Below, piece by piece: positions 1 through 7,541 of a stretch of DNA of 49,707 nucleotides. The stretch's first letter is position 1; each line of letters starts with the position of its first letter. Location: assembly GCA_903925745.1 (NCBI GenBank), contig CAIYGQ010000028.1, positions 1-49,707 of the forward strand, given 5' to 3'. The position numbers were made by a program, and so were the translations under genes. The stretch is from an uncultured Actinomycetes bacterium (lineage in GTDB: Bacteria > Actinomycetota > Acidimicrobiia > Acidimicrobiales > Microtrichaceae). The notes below the pieces were generated by a model. It saw only the letters and a list, made by a program, of their open reading frames with translations. It had not been told where the DNA came from and did no database searches.

Positions 1-70
1 GGAGAACTCGCATGTCCACAGGGTTGAGTGATGATGCGCCCGCGCAATCGGGAAGCGTCAAGCAAAGAGG

Positions 71-99
71 CCGGGCCCCGGCGTGATGCCGGGGCCCGG
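71..99 (+). terminator. Strong GC hairpin, probable terminator of a gene to the left
   Basis: A perfect 12-bp stem (71-82 with 88-99) closes a 5-nt loop. It has no T-run, which is usual in high-GC actinobacteria. Bases 1-31 could be the 3' tail of a gene entering from the left, since two frames reach TGA at 25-27 and 29-31. It could also be the first element of the structured region described next. Confidence 0.5.
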
Positions 100-100
100 T

Positions 101-282
101 GGTCGACGGCCACTGCAACCCGTCGACCGACTTCGACCAGCCCGGTTCCACGCCCGCACCAGAAGGCGGACCAGCGACCGGCCATCGGGAAGGACGACCC
201 GACAACGTCCTGCACTGGTCGCTGCTCCGACGCCGGCAAGTCCCGAGTACAGGTGAGAGGGGCGGCCCGCAGGCCGCCCCTC
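101..282 (+). other. Run of stable stem-loops without a credible ORF; possible structured RNA
   Basis: After the 71-99 hairpin come a 9-bp perfect stem (101-109 with 120-128) and an 8-bp stem (172-179 with 217-224) enclosing a 6-bp stem (191-196 with 206-211). An 11-bp perfect stem (257-267 with 272-282) with a 4-nt loop closes the region and resembles a terminator. Open frames here have no ribosome binding site or recognisable protein. I do not recognise RNase P RNA, tmRNA, SRP RNA or 6S RNA motifs. Bases 283-449 hold only a further 7-bp stem (304-310 with 322-328). Transcription and strand are inferred. Confidence 0.3.
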
Positions 283-449
283 GAAGGTGTTCATGTTCGG
301 CTTCCGCCGATGGTGGTCCCCTCGGCGGGGGCCCGGGGTCTGAGTGCTTCACGTCAGTCCTTTCGTCCGTGGAGCGCCCTAACCACTGCGCGCCCCACGG
401 CGTCCCCCAACTACTTGGACCACCGCGAAGCGCGCCAACGGTTCAAGCG

Positions 450-468
450 GCAGATCAGACGGATCTGC
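450..468 (+). promoter_or_regulatory. 5'-leader hairpin upstream of the 86-aa gene
   Basis: A 7-bp perfect stem (450-456 with 462-468) with a 5-nt loop ends six bases before the AAAGGA ribosome binding site at 475-480. It could shape access to that site. No known riboswitch is recognised. Confidence 0.25.
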
Positions 469-485
469 TCGACGAAAGGACCCAC

Positions 486-746
486 ATGCAGGAGAACCAC
501 ATCACCGAAGAGGATCGAGTCGGCGGCATCGCAGTGATCCTCCATCCGGACGATCCGGATCAGGGCTGGCTCGAAGCGCTCTTCCCGCTCAACGAGATCA
601 ACCTCTACCCCGGGGAGAACCCGGACGACCCGACGATGGTCGGCGTCCAGTTCGACTTCAAGAGCGGATCGGTGTGCATGCTGCTCAACGCAGTGCAGAT
701 GGCCCACGACCACCTGACCAACGCGCTCGGCGCCGACCACGACTGA
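486..746 (+). CDS. Hypothetical 86-aa acidic protein
   Basis: The ATG at 486 sits five bases after AAAGGA (475-480). The same frame is open further upstream, but that part looks non-coding. The protein is small and very acidic, with many Asp and Glu residues in its first half. It has no signal peptide, membrane segment or Cys pair beyond a single Cys. The pattern of a short beta-rich start (GGIAVILHP) and a helical end (LLNAVQMAHDHL) suggests a compact alpha/beta domain. I do not recognise the family and give no function. A perfect hairpin with a UUCG loop follows the stop. Confidence 0.65.
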   Translation: MQENHITEEDRVGGIAVILHPDDPDQGWLEALFPLNEINLYPGENPDDPTMVGVQFDFKSGSVCMLLNAVQMAHDHLTNALGADHD

Positions 747-754
747 CACTCGAC

Positions 755-778
755 GCGGCGGACCTTCGGGTCCGCCGC
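755..778. terminator. UUCG-tetraloop terminator between convergent genes
   Basis: A perfect 10-bp GC stem (755-764 with 769-778) is capped by TTCG, a highly stable tetraloop. It lies between the stop of the 86-aa gene (746) and the stop of the minus-strand EVE gene (813), so it can serve either direction. Confidence 0.7.
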
Positions 779-812
779 ACCGCGTCGGGCCGACCAGTCG
801 CCTCGTCGCGGT

Positions 813-1229
813 TCACGTCAGCGGGCCGAGCGCCTCCCACTCTTCGTCCGACACTCGAAAGACCGTGGCGTTCGGACGTCGGAGTACAAGGAGGTTCGAG
901 AGCACGGGGTCTTGTCGAAGGATCACATCTGGGATCAGCGGCACCACCGCTACGTTCAGTTCTGCGATTACTGCGGAACTGGCTGGGTCGAACGGTTCGA
1001 GCTCGAACTCTTCCTCCCACTCCGCAACCTCCGGCTCGTCAGGCCGCACTCCCGCGACTACTCCCACCGCAACGATTCCGCGACTGGGCCCGCTTCTCCA
1101 GATGAGCGCAGGGTCGCCCACCGCTACATCCCGAGCGTGCTGCCGCAGAGCCCATCGAAGTTGCCGGCCTGTCCTCAGGGCCCCGTCGATGTCGAACTTT
1201 CTCGGGTTCGCCTGGAACATCCACGGCAT
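813..1229 (-). CDS. EVE-domain protein
   Basis: The 138-aa product begins MPWMFQANPRKFDID and continues with ALRTGRQLRWALRQHARDV and VGDPALIWRSG. This is the pattern of the EVE domain (PUA/YTH-like fold), in which an N-terminal strand leads to a conserved aromatic cage region. EVE proteins are thought to read modified bases in DNA or RNA and are often found near restriction or other defence genes. The ATG at 1229 is chosen because GGAGG stands about nine bases upstream; the frame stays open to 1286 and beyond. The gene lies just downstream of tRNA-Thr on the same strand, a common insertion site for mobile elements. No restriction enzyme is visible beside it here. The family is clear, the ligand unknown. 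Confidence 0.8.
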   Translation of the reverse strand: MPWMFQANPRKFDIDGALRTGRQLRWALRQHARDVAVGDPALIWRSGPSRGIVAVGVVAGVRPDEPEVAEWEEEFELEPFDPASSAVIAELNVAVVPLIPDVILRQDPVLSNLLVLRRPNATVFRVSDEEWEALGPLT

Positions 1230-1277
1230 GATCCTCACCCTCCTGCGTAGCGATCGGGGCGTCGAGGCCTGCCCGAC

Positions 1278-1341
1278 TTTGCCCAAGATTTGCCCAAGCC
1301 CCGGGAGGTCCTGTTCGGGTACCCTGAGGGCTCGAACCCCT
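1278..1341 (-). other. Possible integration scar next to tRNA-Thr
   Basis: Bases 1278-1287 and 1289-1298 are identical 10-mers (TTTGCCCAAG). Read on the minus strand they give LGQILGKVGQ, similar to C-terminal tails I associate with actinophage tyrosine recombinases. Bases 1327-1341 resemble a second T-arm: on the minus strand GGTTCGAG, as in the adjacent tRNA-Thr, flanked by CCC and GGG. Together these could be an att-site or integrase remnant. No integrase body is present. Confidence 0.3.
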
Positions 1342-1359
1342 GTGGTTTCAAGGGATTGG

Positions 1360-1436
1360 TGGAGCCCGAGGTCGGACTCGAACCGACGACCTGCTGTTTA
1401 CAAGACAGCTGCTCTGGCCAACTGAGCTACTCGGGC
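1360..1436 (-). tRNA. tRNA-Thr (anticodon UGU)
   Basis: On the minus strand the sequence begins GCCCGAG (acceptor, pairing with CTCGGGC at the 3' side). It has a D-arm around AGCTCAGTTGGCCAGAGC, an anticodon loop CTTGTAA within the stem GCTGT/ACAGC, and a T-arm with GGTTCGAGTCC. The three bases after U33 read TGT, which decodes ACA threonine codons. The 3' CCA is encoded (1360-1362). The acceptor stem pairs over all seven positions. Confidence 0.95.
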
Positions 1437-1457
1437 GGGACCGGCGGACAACGTGGG

Positions 1458-1474
1458 CGACAACCCTGTTGTCG
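1458..1474 (-). terminator. Short hairpin downstream of acetolactate decarboxylase
   Basis: A 7-bp perfect stem (1458-1464 with 1468-1474) with a 3-nt loop lies between the end of the decarboxylase gene (1530) and the 5' end of tRNA-Thr on the same strand. It may separate the two transcripts. Confidence 0.4.
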
Positions 1475-1529
1475 GCTGGTCGGTGGCAAGGCTAGCGGGG
1501 TGGTTGGCGGCTGTCGGCGGTCGCTGGGG

Positions 1530-2354
1530 TCAGCCGCTGGGCCAGCTCTGCCCGCCTCCTTCGACCCGCTGCACCTCGTCCCGGTCGATGGCGCCCGGCG
1601 TCCCGAGTGCCACACCGGGTGGCAGTTCGACGTGCAGGTCGTCGCAGCTCTGCAGCTGCGCGTCGCCGTCGAGCATCGAGAGGTCGATCACGTGGCCGCC
1701 GGACGTGCGGTCCTCCGACAGGAAGTGGAGGTGGTATCCGGGAACCTCGACGCCGGCGAGCGTGTCGGGGAACCTGAACCCGACGACCGTGCCGACAGCC
1801 GAGTCGACGTGCCACTCGGTCTGGTGCGTCACCACCTCGCGCAGTGGCGGGTAGGGATGGTGTTGCCGGGCGACGCTGCGCAGCCGGAGGTCGGCGAACC
1901 TGCCGGTCGCGCGCACCGCCACGATCTCGTCGTCGAGCACGTTCAACTCGGTGCGACTCGCCTCGTCGATCCGCTCGCGCAGTTCGGCGAGCGTCCACGG
2001 TCGGTCGCAGTGCACCGAGGCCTCACCCCGGAACCGGCAGACGACGGCGAAGGGGGTGCGGACGGAGCCGTCGAGCGCGTCGACCCGCCCGTCGGCTCGG
2101 ACGGCCCAGGCGGCACCGTCGAGCACCACCAACTCGCCGTCGAGGTGTTGGACCGTGCCCAGCCCGAGGTCGCCGAGTCGGAGGATCTCGTCCAATGTGG
2201 CGTCGCCGTCGTACCCGCCCCCGAGCAACGCTGCGAGCGTGCCGGCCTGCACGGCCACGTGCTCGTCGACCGCATCGTGCTGCAGGCCGGCACGCGAGAG
2301 CGCCCGGACGTGCAGCGCCCCGATCAGCCGGTCGTCGACGATGTCACGTGCCAA
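1530..2354 (-). CDS. budA: Alpha-acetolactate decarboxylase
   Basis: This 274-aa protein converts (S)-2-acetolactate to acetoin in the butanediol/acetoin pathway and also drains acetolactate from valine and leucine synthesis. The family signatures are present: GDLGLGTVQHLDGE near residues 61-74 and GYHLHFLSEDR...GGH, giving the three zinc-binding histidines as H208, H210 and H221. R194 (VVGFR) and E74 correspond to catalytic positions. The start is uncertain: no ATG is in frame, and TTG at 2354 is preferred because GGAGG lies about eight bases upstream and the product covers the full family length. The small lipoprotein gene ends 46 bp upstream on the same strand. No acetolactate synthase or acetoin reductase is in the window. 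Confidence 0.88.
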   Translation of the reverse strand: MARDIVDDRLIGALHVRALSRAGLQHDAVDEHVAVQAGTLAALLGGGYDGDATLDEILRLGDLGLGTVQHLDGELVVLDGAAWAVRADGRVDALDGSVRTPFAVVCRFRGEASVHCDRPWTLAELRERIDEASRTELNVLDDEIVAVRATGRFADLRLRSVARQHHPYPPLREVVTHQTEWHVDSAVGTVVGFRFPDTLAGVEVPGYHLHFLSEDRTSGGHVIDLSMLDGDAQLQSCDDLHVELPPGVALGTPGAIDRDEVQRVEGGGQSWPSG

Positions 2355-2400
2355 CCGACCCGCCTCCGCAGCTCGATTCCGGGTGGACGGTCGGAGGAAC

Positions 2401-2844
2401 TCAGCAGTTCTCGTTGACGTAGCGGACCAGGCGCACGCTGGCGTCCGCGTACTGCTGGCTGATCTCCGCGACCTTCTGCGCGGCGGCCGGGTCGGCGGCG
2501 GCCGGATCGATGGCCTCGAAGTACTCGATGACCACCTCGAGGTCCGGTCGGACCTCGTCGGGGGCCACCTCGAGGACGTTCTGGTAGCCGGCCACGGCTT
2601 CGGCGCCGATCGCATCGTCGTTGCCCTCGAGCGCCGTGGCCCGCTCGCAGAAGTCCCCGTTCGCGTTGCCGGGGTCGCCGCCGCTTCCGGTCGTCGTTGT
2701 CGGGTCCGAGGCCCCGTCGGCGGCGGGTGCCGTGGTCGGGCCGGCGGCATCGTCGCCGGAACCGCCACATGCCCCGACGCCCAACACCGCTGGAATCAGC
2801 ACTGCGGTCATCAGCAACCGAACGATGGTGCCCTGTCGTGCCAT
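2401..2844 (-). CDS. Small secreted lipoprotein, function unknown
   Basis: The 147-aa product starts MARQGTIVRLL, a type II signal peptide ending in VLGVGAC, with lipidated C26. A Thr/Ala/Gly-rich linker of about 35 residues follows, then a mostly helical domain beginning with DFCERA and ending in VNENC, so a disulfide between these two cysteines is plausible. The ATG at 2844 follows a GAGGGGGC site; the frame is open to 2904 but that extension looks non-coding. The layout of Cys near the domain start, an APDEVRPDL motif and a C-terminal Cys is seen in other small lipoproteins of this bacterial group, none with a known function to my knowledge. It may be co-transcribed with the decarboxylase gene. 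Confidence 0.7.
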   Translation of the reverse strand: MARQGTIVRLLMTAVLIPAVLGVGACGGSGDDAAGPTTAPAADGASDPTTTTGSGGDPGNANGDFCERATALEGNDDAIGAEAVAGYQNVLEVAPDEVRPDLEVVIEYFEAIDPAAADPAAAQKVAEISQQYADASVRLVRYVNENC

Positions 2845-2982
2845 GTCGCCCCCTCGGTCCGGGGTCCGTCCGGACCCGCTCGTGGTTGAACGAGATCCTG
2901 ACACCGATCCGCTGATCGTGCAGGAAGTGCGTCGGCCTGCGCGTGGAGCCCAGTGGGTCCGGCCGATCGGCAGGGTCGATGC

Positions 2983-3609
2983 TCAGAGTCCCAGTTCGTC
3001 CCGGGGTCGGACGAGGAAGGTGGCCACCAACGCGACGAGGCTGAGCGCCACCAGGGCCACTGCGGGGAAGAAGGCGCGGAAGTCGAGGAACGTCCCGATC
3101 GGCGGGCTGCCCGGCGCCGCGTTCCGGAACGCCACGAGGGCGAAGATCATGGCGCCGAGCCAGGCCAGGTGGCGCGACTCCCAGTCCCGACGACCGGTCA
3201 CCACCAGGAACGTGACTCCCACCGCGCACAGGGCGAGAAGCCAGAACAGCGCCATCATCGCCACCACCCAGGTGACCACGCTCCGTCGGCGCTCCACGCT
3301 GATCGACACGACGCCCGACCCGTCCCGCTCGACCACCCGGTACCAGGCGACGGCGTTCACGTTGACGGTCACGCTGTCGCTCGTGATCAGCTCGCGGGCC
3401 GGGATGTCGATCGTCGTGACCTGGAGGCTGACCCGCACCATCCGCTCCACGATCAGCGGCACGAAGTGCAGGCCCGGCTCCCGGACCGCGTGGATCCGGC
3501 CGAAGAGGAACACGACGCCCCGCTCGTACTCGTTGACGATCCTCACCGAGCCGACCAGGTACAGCGCCACGATCGCCGCACCCACGGCCAGTCCGATCCA
3601 CCATCCCAT
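2983..3609 (-). CDS. Chimeric membrane protein: SPFH/stomatin N-terminus joined to DUF4436-like C-terminus
   Basis: The 208-aa protein begins with one membrane helix (residues 4-20) and a typical stomatin start: VREYERG-like VNEYERGVVF, PGLHF, RMVRVSLQVTTIDIP and SDSVTVNVNAVAWYRVV, ending near residue 94. The rest of the SPFH domain and its coiled coil are missing. From about residue 96 (DGSGVVSISVERRRS) it resembles the C-terminal end of DUF4436 membrane proteins, with three or four membrane helices and FRNAAPGSPPIG. The ATG at 3609 has GAGGAG seven bases upstream. It looks like a fusion made by deletion between two neighbouring genes; whether it is functional is open. Confidence 0.7.
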   Translation of the reverse strand: MGWWIGLAVGAAIVALYLVGSVRIVNEYERGVVFLFGRIHAVREPGLHFVPLIVERMVRVSLQVTTIDIPARELITSDSVTVNVNAVAWYRVVERDGSGVVSISVERRRSVVTWVVAMMALFWLLALCAVGVTFLVVTGRRDWESRHLAWLGAMIFALVAFRNAAPGSPPIGTFLDFRAFFPAVALVALSLVALVATFLVRPRDELGL

Positions 3610-3799
3610 CGACGCTCCTCGCACCCTGCGGGACCGAGGCGCCCGCGGGATTGCTCACCAACAGGCGGCGGGGCGGATACCCATCCAGCACAGGGACCTT
3701 GGTCCCCGGACCTGGTTGACGGTCCGGCCCCGTGGTGCTGGACTGCGGAATCCTGCGGGGCGTCGCAGGCACGGGAAGATGGCAGGGGAGATGCGGGTG

Positions 3800-6700
3800 A
3801 TGGGCCGTTCCGTTCGTACGTGGGCAGTCCTGACTGCAGCGTTGATGCTCGTCGCCGCAGCGTGTGCGCCCATGCCGGGTTCCAACCGTCCACCCGTGAC
3901 GGTGATCTCGGCCACGCCCGATGCCGGTGAGCCCCCGCTCGTCGTGTCGTTCTCGGGGTCCGCGAGCTCTGACCTCGGTGGGTCGATCGTGTCCTACGCC
4001 TGGGACTTCGGCGACGGCACCACGGCCACCGGGGTGAACGCCACCCACACCTACGGCACCAAGGGCATCTACACCGCCCGCCTCACCGTCAGGGACAACC
4101 AGGGCGCGACCGGCACGGCGACCAAGCAGATCCAGGTCGGCCCCCCCAACCAGGCGCCGGTTGCCGTTGCGAGTGTCTCGCCGGGCTCAGGCAAGGTCGG
4201 CCAGTCGATCGGGTTCTCCGCCGCCGGCTCGGCCGATGCCGACGGCACCATCGTGTCCTTCGCGTGGGACTTCGGTGACGGTGCCACCGGGACGGGCGAC
4301 TCGCCGTCGCACGTCTACACCGCCCCGGGCCTGTATGCAGCGACCCTGACCGTGACCGACGACTCGGGCGCGGTGGCGACCGACACCGCGACGGTGACGG
4401 TGTCGGCCAACCAGGGTCCGACCGCAGTGGCGGCGGCCACCTCGCCGACGGTCGGCAAGGAGCCGCTGACCGTCGAGCTGACCGGAGCGGGCTCGACCGA
4501 CCCCGACGGCGGCGTCGTGTCCTACTCGTGGGACTTCGGTGACGGCACGACGGGGTCGGGCGTCACGACCTCGCACACGTACGCGACCTTCGGGGCCTAC
4601 ACCGCCGAACTCGCCGTCGCCGACGCCGAGGGACTGACGTCGACCTCCACGGTCAACATCACGGTGAATCAGAACCAAGGACCGACGGCCGTTGCGAACG
4701 CCACGCCGGCTGCCGGCCAGGCGCCGTTGATCGTGTCGTTCTCGTCGGCGGGTTCAGCTGATCCGGACGGCTCGATCGTGTCGTATGCGTGGTCGTTCGG
4801 CGATGGGAACGGCTCGAGCGTCGCCAATCCCTCCTACACCTACGGGACCGCGGGCACGTACCCGGTCACGTTGACCGTTACCGATGACAACGGTGTGTCG
4901 GCGAGCAGCTCGCTGACCGTCGAGGTGTCGCCGGTCCCGAACGTCCCTCCGACCCCGGTCCTGGGGGCGACCCCGACCTCGGGCAAGCAGAACCTGACCG
5001 TGACGTTCACTTCCTCGGACTCGACCGATCCCGACGGGGTGATCGTGTCCCGGACGTGGGACTTCGGTGATGGGTCCGGCTCCACCGAAGCGAACCCGGT
5101 CAAGACCTACAGGACAGCCGGCAACTTCACCGCCACGCTCACCGTCACCGACAACGCGGGTGCGGTGGCGACGGCGTCCGTGCCCATCACGGTGACTCCG
5201 AACCAGCCGCCGACCGCAGCGATCACGGGTGGCCCGCTGACCGGCAAGGCGCCGTTGTCAGCGTCCTTCTCGGGATCGGGGTCGGCGGATCCCGACGGGT
5301 TGCCGCTCACCTATGCGTGGGACTTCGGCAACGGCCAGACCGCCACGACGTCGAACGCGTCGGCCAACTTCAGCCAGCCCGGCACCTACACGGTGCAGTT
5401 GGTCGTGACCGACGATGCCGGCGCCACGTCGACAGCGACCCGGACGGTGACGGCGGTCGCCAACCAGGCACCGGTTGCCGCCGCCAACGCGTCGGTGCAG
5501 AACGGCCCCCGGCCGCTGGTGGTCGATTTCAACTCGACCGGCTCGACGGATCCCGATGGGAGCGTCGCCTCGTACGCCTGGAACTTCGGTGACGGCACGA
5601 CGTCGACGGCGGCGAATCCGACCAAGACCTACGCCAACGCCGGAACATTCACTGCGTCGCTCGTCGTCACCGACGACAGCGGCACGGCGAGCCCGGTCGC
5701 ATCGGTCGTCATCACCGTGGTCATCGACGACGACGGTGACGGTGTCAGCCCGCCGACGGACTGCAACGACGCGGATCCGCTGACCAAGCCGGGCGCAGCC
5801 GACGCACTCGATGCGAGCGGCAAGGACACCAACTGCGACGGGTTCGACGGTGTGCTGGCCCAGACGGTGTTCGTGCGAGGTGCTGACGGTGTGGACGACG
5901 GCACCTGCGGCACCCCGACGGCGCCGTGCGCGACCGTCGCCCAGGGTCAGAACAGGGCCGTCGCCCAGTCCCGCAACACGGTGATCGTCGCCGGCGGGAT
6001 CTACAGCCGGTTCAACCTTTCCGGTGGGCTACGCGTCGCCGGTGGGTACGGTCAGAACTTCCAGCGAGGCACGGCCGCCACCGGCCCGACGACCACGACG
6101 GTGAACGGCGGCGCCGACACGGTGACCGGTCTGTGGTCGTCGATCGCAGCGACCGGCGTGAGCAGCACCGCGACCGTCCAGGACCTCACCGTCCAAGGAG
6201 GCAACGCGGGAGCGGTCGCCGCCCACGGGGTGGTCGTGACCGGAACGTCCTCGGTCGAGCTACGCAACCTCACCGTCAACGGTGGGACCGGCGCCGGGGC
6301 GACCGGGGTGCTCGTTCGTTCCTCGTCGACGGTGATGATCGCCGGTTCCTCGATCAACAGTGGAACGCCCACAGGCGCCGGCAACAGCGCCTACGGCATC
6401 CGTGCGCTCGGATCCTCGAGCGTGAGCGTGTCGTTGTCGGACGTCACCGCCCAAGCTGGTGTGGCCGGCACGTCGGCCATTCAGACCCCACCTGCGCAGG
6501 CGACCTCGGGCAACCGTGGCGGTGACGGAGCGAACGCCTCCGGGCCGTCCTCGCCCGGCGGCGGCGGGGGTGGCGGCGGCGGCTCCAGCTTCGCCGGCGG
6601 ACGCGGGGGAACCGGTGGCGACTACAGCGGCGGCGGTGAGAGCGGGTCCAATGGGGCCGGTCCCGCTGCCGGCGGCGGCGGCAACGGCGGCTGCGGCTCG

Positions 6701-7462
6701 CTGTTCGGTTGCGGCACCAACGCTGGTGGTGGCAGCGGAGGCGGGTCCGGCGCGGCAGGGTCGGCCGGCGCAGCCGGAGGCAACACGATCGTCGCTGCCG
6801 ATCTGTTCGCCCCGACCTCCGGCACGTTGGGAACCGCCGGTGGCTCCGGTAGCGGAGGCGGTGGCGGCGGCGGTGGGAAGTCGGCCAGCGCCTCGGGTGG
6901 CGGCGGCGGTGGCGGCGGCGCCGGCGGCAACGGAGGAGCGGCGGGTGCCACAGCCGGCACCTCCGGAGGCGGGTCCTTCGGTGTCTACGCAAGCAATGCG
7001 AGCGTCACGCTCAACAGCTCCACGGTCACCGCATCGGGTGGTGGCGCCGGTGGCGCCGGGCAGCCCGGTGGCCGCGGCGGCAACGGCGGCGGTGGCGGAA
7101 CGGGCGGCCAGGAGTCCTGCTGTCAGGCCGGTGGAGGCGGCGGTGGCGGTGGCGGCGGTGCCGGTGGTGGTGGTGGTGGTGCCGGTGGCGGCGCCGGCGG
7201 TCCATCCATCGCAGTGCTCAACGTCGGAACCGGCACCCTGAGCCTGGTCGCCAACACGCTCAACCGGCCGGCCGCAGCCGCCTCGGGAGGAGCCGGTGGT
7301 GCCGGTCCTGCTGCGGCCTCGACCGGTGCGGCGGGAGCCGCCAACTGCTGCTCGGCGGGCAACGGGTCCGCCGGTGGGGCGCCCGTTGCAGGTCCGTCCG
7401 GGGCGAACGGCCCGGCCGGGCAGCTGTTCCGGGTGTGGAACAACGGCTCCACCACGGCGTGA
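3800..7462 (+). CDS. Large surface lipoprotein: seven PKD domains, beta-helix, Cys-bearing Gly-rich tail
   Basis: The 1220-aa protein starts MGRSVRTWAV and has a lipobox VAAAC (C22), so it should be anchored outside the membrane. Seven PKD domains of about 88 residues (roughly 30-645) carry the WDFGDG motif or close variants. A short MopE-like piece follows (DDDGDGV, DCNDADPLTKPGA, DTNCDG), likely calcium binding, then a parallel beta-helix region (about 690-910). Residues 917-1213 are very rich in Gly and contain the cysteine motifs CGSLFGCG and ESCCQAG. The chain ends RVWNNGSTTA. ATG at 3800 is chosen over those at 3779 and 3791 because AGGGGAG lies nine bases before it. A paralogue lies at 19417-21426. 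Adhesion or wall-matrix roles are likely but inferred. Confidence 0.85.
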   Translation: MGRSVRTWAVLTAALMLVAAACAPMPGSNRPPVTVISATPDAGEPPLVVSFSGSASSDLGGSIVSYAWDFGDGTTATGVNATHTYGTKGIYTARLTVRDNQGATGTATKQIQVGPPNQAPVAVASVSPGSGKVGQSIGFSAAGSADADGTIVSFAWDFGDGATGTGDSPSHVYTAPGLYAATLTVTDDSGAVATDTATVTVSANQGPTAVAAATSPTVGKEPLTVELTGAGSTDPDGGVVSYSWDFGDGTTGSGVTTSHTYATFGAYTAELAVADAEGLTSTSTVNITVNQNQGPTAVANATPAAGQAPLIVSFSSAGSADPDGSIVSYAWSFGDGNGSSVANPSYTYGTAGTYPVTLTVTDDNGVSASSSLTVEVSPVPNVPPTPVLGATPTSGKQNLTVTFTSSDSTDPDGVIVSRTWDFGDGSGSTEANPVKTYRTAGNFTATLTVTDNAGAVATASVPITVTPNQPPTAAITGGPLTGKAPLSASFSGSGSADPDGLPLTYAWDFGNGQTATTSNASANFSQPGTYTVQLVVTDDAGATSTATRTVTAVANQAPVAAANASVQNGPRPLVVDFNSTGSTDPDGSVASYAWNFGDGTTSTAANPTKTYANAGTFTASLVVTDDSGTASPVASVVITVVIDDDGDGVSPPTDCNDADPLTKPGAADALDASGKDTNCDGFDGVLAQTVFVRGADGVDDGTCGTPTAPCATVAQGQNRAVAQSRNTVIVAGGIYSRFNLSGGLRVAGGYGQNFQRGTAATGPTTTTVNGGADTVTGLWSSIAATGVSSTATVQDLTVQGGNAGAVAAHGVVVTGTSSVELRNLTVNGGTGAGATGVLVRSSSTVMIAGSSINSGTPTGAGNSAYGIRALGSSSVSVSLSDVTAQAGVAGTSAIQTPPAQATSGNRGGDGANASGPSSPGGGGGGGGGSSFAGGRGGTGGDYSGGGESGSNGAGPAAGGGGNGGCGSLFGCGTNAGGGSGGGSGAAGSAGAAGGNTIVAADLFAPTSGTLGTAGGSGSGGGGGGGGKSASASGGGGGGGGAGGNGGAAGATAGTSGGGSFGVYASNASVTLNSSTVTASGGGAGGAGQPGGRGGNGGGGGTGGQESCCQAGGGGGGGGGGAGGGGGGAGGGAGGPSIAVLNVGTGTLSLVANTLNRPAAAASGGAGGAGPAAASTGAAGAANCCSAGNGSAGGAPVAGPSGANGPAGQLFRVWNNGSTTA

Positions 7463-7492
7463 CCGACTGACCTGACCACGTCGCCCGGCGAC

Positions 7493-7519
7493 GGTGCGAG
7501 CCGCAGTGCGGTCAGCACC
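7493..7519. terminator. Hairpin between convergent genes
   Basis: The outer stem GGTGC/GCACC (7493-7497 with 7515-7519) and inner stem CCGC/GCGG (7501-7504 with 7508-7511) are separated by a small internal loop. A 6-bp hairpin (7479-7484 with 7488-7493) lies just before. Both are between the PKD lipoprotein stop and the end of the minus-strand gene. Confidence 0.45.
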
Positions 7520-7541
7520 CTCGCCGGGACTCGACGTCGGC

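Noticed and set aside
371-400. tRNA-like stretch on the minus strand (AGTGGTTAGGGCGC)
   Set aside because: It resembles a D-arm, but no paired anticodon stem, T-arm or acceptor stem can be built around it.
28-537. Open frame of 169 codons
   Set aside because: It is Arg and Ser rich, crosses several strong hairpins, has no ribosome binding site, and overlaps the better supported gene at 486.
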